Of a stretch of DNA of 49,287 bases, positions 9,701 to 17,118 are shown piece after piece. A program made the translations under genes and the position numbers. The notes below the pieces were generated by a model. That model saw nothing but the letters and a program-made list of their open reading frames with translations. It was not told the origin of the DNA and ran no database searches. The first letter of the stretch is position 1. The number at the start of each line of letters is the position of its first letter. The stretch is from an uncultured Paenibacillus sp. (GTDB taxonomy: Bacteria; Bacillota; Bacilli; Paenibacillales; Paenibacillaceae): positions 1 through 49,287 of the forward strand of contig CAKMKL010000229.1 in NCBI GenBank assembly GCA_927443375.1, written 5' to 3'.

Positions 9701-11249
9701 GCATAAAAAACTGGTCGTGCGTTTCAGCTACCGGATAGTAGGTACTGCCGGCACTGTTAAGATTGAAGGGGTATTGAGTCAGCAGACCGTTATTGACAGG
9801 AACGACCTTGGAGGATGGATTGACAGCATTGCCCCCTAAGTAAGTTCTTGAAGTCTGGCCAACCAGTGTACGGAAGTAATCGCCCCAATAGTTCAAATCG
9901 TTAGGATCATCAATATAAATCGTATCATGGGTGAGCATGATGCTTTGTTTGGTTGTGTTGGCAAAATCATAAACCGCCTGGGCGGCTTCTTTTGAAATCA
10001 TCGGGCTAGTCACACGGTCATACATATCCTGAAAGCCGAAGACAATCATGTCATAAACGCCGTTAAGACCATGTTGTGGACTGTTGGCATTCTCGCTGAT
10101 ATAGGTATTGAAATTATTCATGTTCATCGTAGAAATATAGAGCTGATAACTATTGGTATTTAGATAGGTCTGATTCATATTGAGACTATTCAGGAGCGAA
10201 CTGTCGGAACGATTCGAAGGCATAACCTGAAGCACCTTAATAATCGGCTTAACACCAGTGAAACGGATGACATCACGATCAAAGGCCTTAAGATTGGTTG
10301 AGGTGTCGGTCACCTCCAGCTTCCAGTAAAGCAGTCCTGAGTATGTATCCGGCAGTGTATAGCGAAGAGTTCCTTCAGTCGAATTCATTTCCAGCGAGGC
10401 GACCACATGATCCTCAGTCATAGGAATCGAAGAATCTACACTCATGTACAAACGGACACGGACAGGGGTGGTTGTGATGTTAGGCACGTTATCAAGTTTG
10501 ATCTTGAAGGTCATAGCATCGCCTGGCTTATAAGTATCAGTGGCATTAGTTAAATAGCTTTTAATCTCCGATTTGTTGGAAATTGTAAGCAGCGGACGCC
10601 GGACGAGCCCGGCTATATATAGTGGCGTACGGTTCTTAATCCCGGTAATCCAGTTACTCCGGATGGTGTCGGTGTCGGTGAGAAAAACAACGTTGGCTTT
10701 TCTGCCCGCAGTGGTGCGATAAATATTAAATGAATTGTAAAGCTTTCCTTGCAGATTCTTATCTTTCTCCTGGGCTTTAAAGGTTTCCTCCGGAAGAAAT
10801 ACATACAGGCCTTTATTGATGTAGTAGTCAATGATTTCTTTCGCCTTCAGATTGGTAATGTCGTTCTGGACAGCGAGCGTGTTATGAGCTTTGTCCCGGT
10901 CGGTGCTGTTCATCGCTGAAGTGCTGGAAACCAGCGTTTTGCTGAAGCTCCCCCGGCTTATGTAGATGGCATCGTACTTGCCGTCCCAGTCTTCGCGTAG
11001 CGAGACGAACTTCTTCATCGTAACCGTATCAACGGTAACATTGGAGAGTGTCTTAAGCTCGTCCAGTTCGCTGCCGTCGGATCCCAGACTGGTACTGGTG
11101 GGATCTGTTATCTCCAGAATGCGAATTGGATAGTCATTATTCGATGCCTCAACATCCGGGCTAAACAGCTGAACCAGCAAAACTGTTAATACTATCAATA
11201 CTGCGGTTACAGAAAAAAACATAAGCTTCTTCCGATTGAACATTTTCAT
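6714..11249 (-). CDS. giant secreted DUF5057 / choice-of-anchor-A-like adhesin
   Basis: 1511 residues from the ATG at 11249, which follows GGGGAG at 8 bases; the frame extends to 11315 without a better site. An N-terminal hydrophobic segment (about residues 8-27) after MFNRKK is a signal peptide or membrane anchor. Next come two alpha/beta segments, one starting PIRILEITDP and one near residue 335 (KPIIKVLQVMPSN) ending ILTHDTIYIDD, of the DUF5057 type. A cadherin/Ig-like part and a repeat-rich choice-of-anchor-A-like region follow (about 870-1110, with GGNLYYNNNITINGNAVYGG), then a bacterial Ig-like group 2 (Big2) domain (about 1135-1220), a PKD-like module and a last Ig-like domain. No LPXTG or other C-terminal anchor is present. 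It lies antisense between the pilin and motor operons; a role as pilus-associated adhesin is inferred. Confidence 0.8.
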   Translation of the reverse strand: MKMFNRKKLMFFSVTAVLIVLTVLLVQLFSPDVEASNNDYPIRILEITDPTSTSLGSDGSELDELKTLSNVTVDTVTMKKFVSLREDWDGKYDAIYISRGSFSKTLVSSTSAMNSTDRDKAHNTLAVQNDITNLKAKEIIDYYINKGLYVFLPEETFKAQEKDKNLQGKLYNSFNIYRTTAGRKANVVFLTDTDTIRSNWITGIKNRTPLYIAGLVRRPLLTISNKSEIKSYLTNATDTYKPGDAMTFKIKLDNVPNITTTPVRVRLYMSVDSSIPMTEDHVVASLEMNSTEGTLRYTLPDTYSGLLYWKLEVTDTSTNLKAFDRDVIRFTGVKPIIKVLQVMPSNRSDSSLLNSLNMNQTYLNTNSYQLYISTMNMNNFNTYISENANSPQHGLNGVYDMIVFGFQDMYDRVTSPMISKEAAQAVYDFANTTKQSIMLTHDTIYIDDPNDLNYWGDYFRTLVGQTSRTYLGGNAVNPSSKVVPVNNGLLTQYPFNLNSAGSTYYPVAETHDQFFMLDLERADVVPWYNVKSESGKTQRDVDDSYNHFYTYSVGSITFSGTGHSKKGDINNNIKFPDWEQKLFVNTMYRAFVGANHAPEITVNAPAEGSIIPSYTHEILVDYSARDFDLNDRNLTTSIRFKSGGNYINNAGVDGLSLQSGQTISRSFANPLPNGGDLQIEINAWDSHGALATKTINVTIRQATASLTATRVLPASIVNGEVIRGQDVAVTYTITPRSIPFTQTNITANVGDSQIISNVVFTERIPPGLEITGSSTDITKSGTSGTGYSVTKKLSDIRYTLKTGTDGVKTFVPDPSQDVTFSITVSPQRAGDFLFNTASLQYDEIHAVTDGSLLGAGSDYNLVVVGIPNNSNTVTISNLSIQGRVAASGDVDFRNIGGGAYINQSGNSSQNALVAGGNLYYNNNITINGNAVYGGNYYYNGNADTQSIRGQVVKGSPIDFASLRDRMTHLTTQLAALTDNGSVNSAYGTITLKGTGGAKLYIFTVPAEMTSSATSLNVSVPQGSTVLVNIGAGSKTVNMALNTNLSGVDTGHILYNFPSAESLVLRNTLNGTFLAPFANVSFENGQLTGQVVAGSVTKMTTLMYSAFSGTIPLNEDPVPGSVLFSPLQLMMHAVIKVESITLPNTDILLNDNPLRIIPTSILPADASNKVLSWSSADPSAVYIDSITGEVTGKRVSTSPVEITATATDGSGITGKALITVKDRTLWIEGGDNPVKPKTDLGLKAIYNTILEENITYVWKVLDKDGNDVSSYITAAAENATFNAPASGDYTVYVYVSSNKATNVPASKIITVGNPLEALTISGSGNSVPMRGSLDLTAILTPVNADATDLEWLFANPNDSQYAELKAATGSNQCQLVAKDVPGKTVQVIVKDKNSGITSLPYAVSITSLNGLEFSQFSKTIYVGDPAFNLMSLLWTIPRTFSLVSIQNDLTWTSSQPDIASFANPKQGAIAGHKKGSVTVTVTYSVPGLQPVTATIEVIVLNRQSNLNEGDRY

Positions 11250-11605
11250 CACCATCACTCCCCGGTTTACCGAAAAAAATGTCTTATTAGTAAAAATCCT
11301 CTTGAAAAATAGCATTTTTTGCCTAGATTCATTGTAAGATTACCTATAATATGCTATATATCATTCTAGGATAAATTTCACAGTTAGGCAATGAACGAAT
11401 GTGTAAATATAACTAAAAATTTGAGACCTGGGAATTATTTTTTAAAAATAATCTATTAAAAAATTAATAGTTTAAACTCGGCATACATATAAAATCTATC
11501 GACAAAACTAAATGAAAAATGTAGGCATTTCGCACTGTTATTAGCTTAATTTTAATAGATATTGTTCCGATAGAACTTACATACACTACACGGCATGGAG
11601 ATGAG
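11250..11605. promoter_or_regulatory. divergent AT-rich control region of the adhesin and the pilB operon
   Basis: This stretch is markedly more AT-rich than the genes beside it and holds no convincing small gene. Besides the minus-strand promoter, a weak plus-strand promoter (TTGTAA at 11332-11337, 17 bases, TATATA at 11355-11360) could serve pilB, leaving a long leader of about 240 bases. I looked for a cyclic-di-GMP-I riboswitch in that leader and did not find its conserved blocks. Confidence 0.4.
11363..11391 (-). promoter_or_regulatory. candidate promoter of the giant adhesin gene
   Basis: On the minus strand TTGCCT, a 17-base spacer and TAGAAT (5 of 6 to consensus). It would give a leader of about 105 bases before the ATG at 11249. 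Confidence 0.55.
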
Positions 11606-13276
11606 TTGGAGTTGGCGATTGTAAAAAAAAGACTTGGGGACTTGCTGGTAGAAAATGGAATTATCTCACAGGAACAGCTTCAGGAGGCACTGGTAGACCA
11701 GCGTAAATCCAAGCGCAAGCTGGGCGACCTGCTGATTTCGCAAGGGTATATGACAGAGCAACAACTGATCGAGGTACTTGAATTTCAATTGGGCATTCCA
11801 CATGTAAGCTTGTTTAAATATCAGATCGATCCTGCGATTACACAGATTATTCCGGAAAGTATGGCCAAGCGGTACCAAGTTCTCCCCTTTATGAAAGAGG
11901 GCGGGAAGCTGATGGTGGCTATGGCGGATCCGCTGGACTATTTTGCGATTGAAGATTTGCGGATGAGTACGGGCTTCCGGATCGAGCCAGCCATCTCGAC
12001 AAGGGATGAACTGCAGCGTGCCATTGCCCGCCATTACGGTATGCGCGACTCCATGAACCAGATGCTGGTAGAACTTCCGACCCAGGAAGAGATTGAAGAA
12101 ACGGAAATAACTGATGAAGATTCACCGATCGTCCGGCTTGTGAACCAGATGATCCAGCAGGCGGTTCAGCTGCGGGCATCAGATATTCATGTCGACCCGG
12201 GTGAGAATAACCTGGCGATCCGCTACCGGATCGACGGTACACTGCGGACGGAGCGGCTGATTCCGAAGCAGATGCAGGGCTTTATCACGGCCAGACTCAA
12301 GATTATGGCCCGCTTAAACATCGCCGAACGGCGTCTTCCCCAGGACGGACGAATCAAGATGCAGTTTGACTACAAGATGATCGACATTCGTGTCTCTTCA
12401 CTGCCGACGATGCATGGGGAGAAGATCGTGCTGCGGCTGTTGGATCTCAGTACCGGTGTAAAGTCAGTTGATACACTCGGATTCAGTGATAGCAATGCGG
12501 TATCGTTCAAGAACATGATTGGCCGTCCTTACGGTATTTTGCTGATTACAGGACCGACGGGAAGCGGCAAGACGACTACACTGTATTCAGCGCTCAACCA
12601 GCTTAACCAGGAGAGTGTCAACATTATCACGGTTGAAGATCCGGTTGAGTATCAGCTGGAAGGAATCAACCAGGTTCACGTTAATCCGGCTATTGGTCTT
12701 ACGTTTGCGGCAGGGCTGCGGTCCATTCTCCGTCAGGATCCCAATATTGTAATGGTAGGTGAAATCCGGGATACGGAAACTGCCGAGATTGCGGTAAGAG
12801 CATCGCTGACCGGGCACTTGGTGCTGTCCACGCTCCATACCAATGATGCCGTCAGCAGCGTATCCAGGCTCCGCGATATGGGTGTCGAACAGTACCTGAT
12901 TGCTTCGTCCTTAATCGGTGTCGTCGCTCAGCGGCTTGTACGCAAAATATGCAGTGATTGCAAGGAAAGCTATAAGCCTTCTCAACAAGAGGCGATCATG
13001 TTGGAACGGTATGGCTTGCGGGCGGACATGCTCCACCGGGGCAGGGGCTGCGGCAACTGTAACTCTACCGGCTACCGCGGCCGGATTGCTATTCATGAAG
13101 TGTTAACTATTGATGATCATCTTCGTCAATTGATTACGGATTCTGCGTCGGTGGAAGAGCTGCGCTTGGCAGCTAAAGAAGGCGGGCTGATCCAACTGAT
13201 GGAGGACGGTTTGCTTAAAGTATCGCAAGGGATGACCACATTGCAGGAAGTGCTGCGCGAGACGGTATCCCATTAA
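11606..13276 (+). CDS. pilB: type IV pilus extension ATPase PilB (GspE/PulE family) with MshEN domain
   Basis: Hexameric cytoplasmic ATPase that drives pilin polymerisation. The 556-residue product starts with TTG at 11606 or TTG at 11612 (giving MAIVKKRLGDLL); both share the GGAG at 11597-11600. Two MshEN-type motifs are visible, R9-L-G..L14-V..G18-I-I....L25...L29..Q32 and K38-L-G..L43-I..G47-Y-M....L54...L58..Q61, the known cyclic-di-GMP-binding pattern. The ATPase core has Walker A GPTGSGKTT (316-324), Walker B with GEIRD (385-389), and HLVLSTLHT. A tetracysteine zinc site is formed by C449/C452 and C482/C485. It heads pilB-pilT-pilC: 18 bases separate it from pilT. Confidence 0.95.
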   Translation: MELAIVKKRLGDLLVENGIISQEQLQEALVDQRKSKRKLGDLLISQGYMTEQQLIEVLEFQLGIPHVSLFKYQIDPAITQIIPESMAKRYQVLPFMKEGGKLMVAMADPLDYFAIEDLRMSTGFRIEPAISTRDELQRAIARHYGMRDSMNQMLVELPTQEEIEETEITDEDSPIVRLVNQMIQQAVQLRASDIHVDPGENNLAIRYRIDGTLRTERLIPKQMQGFITARLKIMARLNIAERRLPQDGRIKMQFDYKMIDIRVSSLPTMHGEKIVLRLLDLSTGVKSVDTLGFSDSNAVSFKNMIGRPYGILLITGPTGSGKTTTLYSALNQLNQESVNIITVEDPVEYQLEGINQVHVNPAIGLTFAAGLRSILRQDPNIVMVGEIRDTETAEIAVRASLTGHLVLSTLHTNDAVSSVSRLRDMGVEQYLIASSLIGVVAQRLVRKICSDCKESYKPSQQEAIMLERYGLRADMLHRGRGCGNCNSTGYRGRIAIHEVLTIDDHLRQLITDSASVEELRLAAKEGGLIQLMEDGLLKVSQGMTTLQEVLRETVSH

Positions 13277-13294
13277 GATAAGGAGGAGTCACAA

Positions 13295-14356
13295 ATGCCG
13301 ATCTCACCCAGAAATATTACACAGCTGCTGCACATGGCTTACTCCTCCCGGGCATCCGATTTGCACATTTCAGTAGGTGCGCCTCCTGTCCTGCGGATTG
13401 ACGGCAGACTTCAGAATATGGAGGGCGCAGTTGTCGGCCCCGGTGAAGCGGAACAAATGGCTTTGGATTTGCTGGGGCCGGAAAGAGAATCTGCGTTTCG
13501 TGCGGCAGGAGAGTATGACTTCTCCTATCCGCTGGAAGGAGGAGTCCGGTTCCGCGTGAACGTATACCGCCAGCGGGGAGGTATCAGTATCGCCGCCCGC
13601 AGTATTCCGGCCGATATTCCAACCTTGGAGCGGCTGTCACTTCCGCCGGTTCTTTCTTCCCTGGCGCTGAAACCGCAGGGGCTGATCCTGGTAACCGGTC
13701 CAACAGGGAGCGGCAAGTCATCCACGCTTGCTGCGATGCTCCATCATATTAACCGAAGTGAACGGAAGCATATTGTCACGCTGGAAGATCCGATTGAATT
13801 TCTGCACAGCCACGGAACCTGCATCATCGATCAGAGAGAAGTCGGGAGCGATACGTCCAGCTTCTCGAATGGCTTGCGGGCCGCGCTCCGTCAGGACCCG
13901 GACGTGATTCTCCTCGGAGAAATGCGGGATCTGGAGACGATCTCGGCAGCAGTGACCGCAGCAGAGACGGGCCACCTGGTTATGGCAACCCTGCATACCT
14001 CCGACGCGCCACAGACCATCGACCGGATTATCGATGCTTTTCCCGGGCATCAGCAGAACCAAATACGTTCACAGTTAGCTTCCGTCCTGCTCGCAGTCAT
14101 ATCACAGCGGTTATTCCCCCGTTCCCAGGGACAGGGGCGGCTCTGTGCAACTGAAATTTTGGTTAATACGCCTGCGGTTGGTAACATGATCCGGAGTGAA
14201 AAGACGCACCAGATCAAAAATGTGATGCAGACCGGGAAAGCGCTGGGCATGCACACGCTGGATATGAGCATCCGCGACTATTTGGCCCTAGGGCTCATCG
14301 ATCAGGCAGCTGCCAAGACTTATCTTGCGGAGGTGAAAGCCGATGCCGCAATTTGA
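13295..14356 (+). CDS. pilT: type IV pilus retraction ATPase PilT
   Basis: Hexameric ATPase that depolymerises the pilus and powers twitching. The 353-residue product has the usual PilT length and N-terminal PAS-like part (ASDLHISVGAPPVLRIDG), Walker A GPTGSGKSS from residue 135, an Asp/His box region (LGEMRDLETI, GHLVMATLHT), and near the C-terminus NMIRSEKTHQIKNVM, which corresponds to the AIRNLIRE block needed for retraction in PilT. The ATG follows AAGGAGGAG closely. The end overlaps pilC by 14 bases. Presence of PilT beside PilB means the filament is expected to be retractile, unlike a simple competence pseudopilus. Confidence 0.95.
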   Translation: MPISPRNITQLLHMAYSSRASDLHISVGAPPVLRIDGRLQNMEGAVVGPGEAEQMALDLLGPERESAFRAAGEYDFSYPLEGGVRFRVNVYRQRGGISIAARSIPADIPTLERLSLPPVLSSLALKPQGLILVTGPTGSGKSSTLAAMLHHINRSERKHIVTLEDPIEFLHSHGTCIIDQREVGSDTSSFSNGLRAALRQDPDVILLGEMRDLETISAAVTAAETGHLVMATLHTSDAPQTIDRIIDAFPGHQQNQIRSQLASVLLAVISQRLFPRSQGQGRLCATEILVNTPAVGNMIRSEKTHQIKNVMQTGKALGMHTLDMSIRDYLALGLIDQAAAKTYLAEVKADAAI

Positions 14357-15548
14357 GTACCAGGTCAAGACGCCAGCTGGGAAACCACTCAAAGGCAAGC
14401 TTACTGCAATGGATAAGTCGTCAGCGATGGAGGAGCTCCGCAAGCGGGGACTTACCGTTTTCTCGCTGAATGAACAGAAGAACTCTATTCTGTCGATGGA
14501 GATTTACATCGGAAATCCGGTTAAGACTATTCATTTCATTATTTACTGCCGGCAGTTCGCAACATTAATCCGGGCAGGTGTTTCGATTGTCGATGCCACC
14601 CGGATTTTAGCGGAACAGACGGACAGCAAGCCGCTGGCCAAAGCTTTGCAGGACGTCAGCTCGAACCTTCTGCGCGGCGTGGCTTTCTCTCAAGCCGTTC
14701 AGGATCACACTAAGATTTTTCCGCATTTGTTCGTCAGTATGGTGCGGGCGGGTGAGGAATCCGGTGACCTGGAAGGAACATTGGAACGGCTGGCCATGTA
14801 TTTTGAGAAACAGCATACGACTACAGAAAAAATCAAATCAGCGCTGATGTATCCGATCACAGTCGCGGTGATGGCGGTAGCTGCAGTTGTCTATCTGCTG
14901 TGGGCGATTGTCCCTCAGTTCGTAACGATGTTCGAGTCGATGGATGCGGAGCTCCCGGCAATCACCAAAATGGTGCTGGCGCTTAGTAAAAGTATCCAGG
15001 GACAATGGTATTTCTGGGGGCTTGGCATCATCCTGATTATCACTGCTTATCAGATTGCGAAACGTACGGAAAAAGGTGCCTATGCCTTGGATTACGCCAA
15101 GCTGAAGGTACCGGTGTTCGGAAAGCTGAACCAGAAGGGCTCCATTGCCCAGTTCACACGGACCTTTTCCTCACTGTACGCCAGCTCGGTGCCGATACTG
15201 CAGTCGCTGACGATCGTTGAAGAAATTGCGGGCAATAAAGTGATCGGGAAATATATCCGCAGTGCGGGCGATTCACTTAGACAGGGCAAGCCCCTGTCCG
15301 AGCCGCTGAAGAAGGCCTGGGTGTTCCCGCCACTGGTCACACAGATGATCGCTATCGGTGAAGAAACCGGGGCGCTCGATCAGATGCTGTCTAAGATAGC
15401 CGATTTCTACGAAATGGATGTCGAGAACACCGTTGACCGGCTGAAATCGCTGCTTGAACCGCTGCTGATTGCCTTTTTGGCAGGGGTTGTTGGTGTGATT
15501 GTGGCAGCGATTATGCTGCCGATGTTTAGTATTTACAGTAATATGTAG
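14343..15548 (+). CDS. pilC: type IV pilus inner-membrane platform protein PilC (GspF family)
   Basis: Polytopic platform on which PilB and PilT act. The 401 residues include an N-terminal PilC leader region (PQFEYQVKTPAGKPLKGKL) and two type II secretion F domains, the first with FCRQFATLI-like CRQFATLIRAGVSIVDA and GEESGDLEGTLERLA, the second with FTRTFSSLYASSVPILQSL and GEETGALDQMLSKIA. Three membrane segments are visible, the last being LLIAFLAGVVGVIVAAIMLP at the C-terminus. The ATG at 14343 follows GGAGGTGA and overlaps pilT, so translation is coupled. Confidence 0.95.
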   Translation: MPQFEYQVKTPAGKPLKGKLTAMDKSSAMEELRKRGLTVFSLNEQKNSILSMEIYIGNPVKTIHFIIYCRQFATLIRAGVSIVDATRILAEQTDSKPLAKALQDVSSNLLRGVAFSQAVQDHTKIFPHLFVSMVRAGEESGDLEGTLERLAMYFEKQHTTTEKIKSALMYPITVAVMAVAAVVYLLWAIVPQFVTMFESMDAELPAITKMVLALSKSIQGQWYFWGLGIILIITAYQIAKRTEKGAYALDYAKLKVPVFGKLNQKGSIAQFTRTFSSLYASSVPILQSLTIVEEIAGNKVIGKYIRSAGDSLRQGKPLSEPLKKAWVFPPLVTQMIAIGEETGALDQMLSKIADFYEMDVENTVDRLKSLLEPLLIAFLAGVVGVIVAAIMLPMFSIYSNM

Positions 15549-15577
15549 GTGGATTTTATTGAGAGGGGTGACGCGGG

Positions 15578-15596
15578 CGAAAGAATATATCTTTCG
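15578..15596 (+). other. short perfect hairpin ahead of the major pilin gene
   Basis: CGAAAGA, loop ATATA, TCTTTCG: a 7-bp perfect stem in the 127-base gap between pilC and the pilin gene. No T-run follows. It may mark an mRNA processing or stabilising site, or an operator; I found no clear sigma-A promoter in the gap. Confidence 0.35.
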
Positions 15597-15675
15597 TACT
15601 GAAGATTTTAGATAAATAAGAGCTTAGAGAAAAGCAGTCATCCACTCGTTATATTATTTTTTAGGAGGAGATCAT

Positions 15676-16173
15676 ATGTTAGCAAATGCAATTAAAAAGA
15701 GATTGAGCAAAGAAGAAGGACAGAAGGGCTTTACACTGATCGAGTTGTTGGCGGTTATCGTAATTCTGGGGATTATCGCAGTTATTGCAATTCCGTTGAT
15801 CGGAAATATCATTTCTGATGCTAAAAAAGATTCGGACGTAGCTACAGCGCGGCAGATCTATGATGCGGCGAGGTTATATATTGCTGGTGAGAAGGATGGT
15901 AAGTTCGTTGACACCACAGGTGTAACAGTTACTATTAAGGAAATGCAAACTGAAGGATATTTGGATACTAATTTAAGCCTTCCAAGTTCAAAACTTGCTA
16001 TTACAGGTGGTGTTGTTATTTTCACTCCAGCAGGTCAATTATCCTCGGTGGAAATAGCTCCAAAGCCTCTTGGTTCTGTTGATGCATCTGCTGTTCCGCC
16101 TACTGGAACTGGGACGACAGGGATAGCGGGAGGCAGTTTTACAGCTACACAAGTTCTAAGTTCAAAACAGTAA
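15676..16173 (+). CDS. pilA: major type IV pilin precursor
   Basis: Structural subunit of the pilus. 165 residues: an 18-residue leader with KEEGQKG, cleavage expected between Gly18 and Phe19, then FTLIELLAVIVILGIIAVIA with Glu23 at +5, a textbook class IVa pilin N-terminus. The soluble domain is short (about 110 residues), without cysteines, ending in a flexible Gly/Thr/Ser-rich tail. The ribosome binding site TTAGGAGGAG is the strongest of the locus, as expected for the most abundant product. A terminator follows at once, so the pilin ends the pilBTC-pilA transcript. The ComGC family is an alternative label, but the neighbours pilT and pilMNO favour a pilus. Confidence 0.92.
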   Translation: MLANAIKKRLSKEEGQKGFTLIELLAVIVILGIIAVIAIPLIGNIISDAKKDSDVATARQIYDAARLYIAGEKDGKFVDTTGVTVTIKEMQTEGYLDTNLSLPSSKLAITGGVVIFTPAGQLSSVEIAPKPLGSVDASAVPPTGTGTTGIAGGSFTATQVLSSKQ

Positions 16174-16196
16174 TGTTTTAAAAATACTGAACATGG

Positions 16197-16228
16197 AAGG
16201 AATCGGACCATTCCGATTCCTTTTTTAC
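16197..16228 (+). terminator. intrinsic terminator after the major pilin gene
   Basis: AAGGAATCGG, loop ACCATT, CCGATTCCTT, then T-run: a perfect 10-bp stem. Confidence 0.93.
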
Positions 16229-16352
16229 AACATCCCGGCTAAACTAAAAGTTATTCTGTCAGGATACCAGGTCCGTGATCCTTTACCATCTATCCAACCA
16301 TTACGTCCCTCATCCCGACAGCAATAACATCCCATACACAAAGGAATCAATC

Positions 16353-17102
16353 ATGACCACCATTATCGCTGTTTACATCACGCTGCTCGGAATGACTCTG
16401 GGCTCCTTCTATAATGTGGTTGCGCTGCGGGTACCTGCCGGGGAATCGCTCAACCATCCGCCTTCGCACTGCACCGGGTGCGGGACACGCCTGACGGCGA
16501 GGGATCTGGTACCTGTACTCAGCTGGTTGGCCAGCAAAGGGAGATGCAGGCATTGCGGTGCTAAGGTGTCTGTACTATATCCTCTAGGAGAGCTTGCGAC
16601 CGGACTTTTATTCCTGTGGTCCTACTTAGAGTTCGGCTTTACTGTCAGGGGAGTAACTGCGATCGTGTTGTCGAGCTTAGCTGTTATTGTAACGGTTGCG
16701 GATCTCAAATATATGCTGATTCCGAATAAGGTGCTGCTCTTTTTTACACCGCTCCTGCTTATGCTCACCCTGTTGAACCCGGAAGGACCGGTATGGTTAT
16801 ACCTGCTGGGTGCTGTTCTAGGAGGCGGAATTATCTTGCCTTTCGCCTGGTTCGGCGGTATGGGCATGGGCGACTTTAAGTTGTTTGCACTACTGGGGCT
16901 GGTTATTGGCTTCCCCGGCGTGTTGCTTGCCTTTTTCGCAGCTTGTCTGCTGGGTACGCTTGTTGGCGGTGCACTGCAGCTGACGGGTATCGTCAAGCGC
17001 GGACAGCCGGTTCCGTTCGGCCCTTGGCTGGCTGTAGGAGCGGTACTTGCTTACGGTTACGGCTCACAGATTATCAGCGGGTATCTCTCGCTTATTCATT
17101 AG
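16353..17102 (+). CDS. pilD: prepilin peptidase / N-methyltransferase
   Basis: Membrane aspartyl protease that removes pilin leaders and methylates the new N-terminus. The start ATG at 16353 (AAAGGA 8 bases upstream) gives 249 residues; the open frame reaches back to a GTG at 16275, but the added 26 residues look non-coding. The N-terminal domain has the GSFYNVVALRVP block and a tetracysteine zinc site (C40, C43, C65, C68). Catalytic aspartates are D117 in ADLKYMLIP and D174 in GMGDFK. Several membrane segments follow. It starts a second transcript with pilMN and pilO. Confidence 0.95.
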   Translation: MTTIIAVYITLLGMTLGSFYNVVALRVPAGESLNHPPSHCTGCGTRLTARDLVPVLSWLASKGRCRHCGAKVSVLYPLGELATGLLFLWSYLEFGFTVRGVTAIVLSSLAVIVTVADLKYMLIPNKVLLFFTPLLLMLTLLNPEGPVWLYLLGAVLGGGIILPFAWFGGMGMGDFKLFALLGLVIGFPGVLLAFFAACLLGTLVGGALQLTGIVKRGQPVPFGPWLAVGAVLAYGYGSQIISGYLSLIH

Positions 17103-17118
17103 GAGGAGTATAGCTCAT

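Noticed and set aside
11316-11605. Possible cyclic-di-GMP-I riboswitch ahead of pilB
   Set aside because: The conserved blocks of that aptamer are not present; the region is simply AT-rich.
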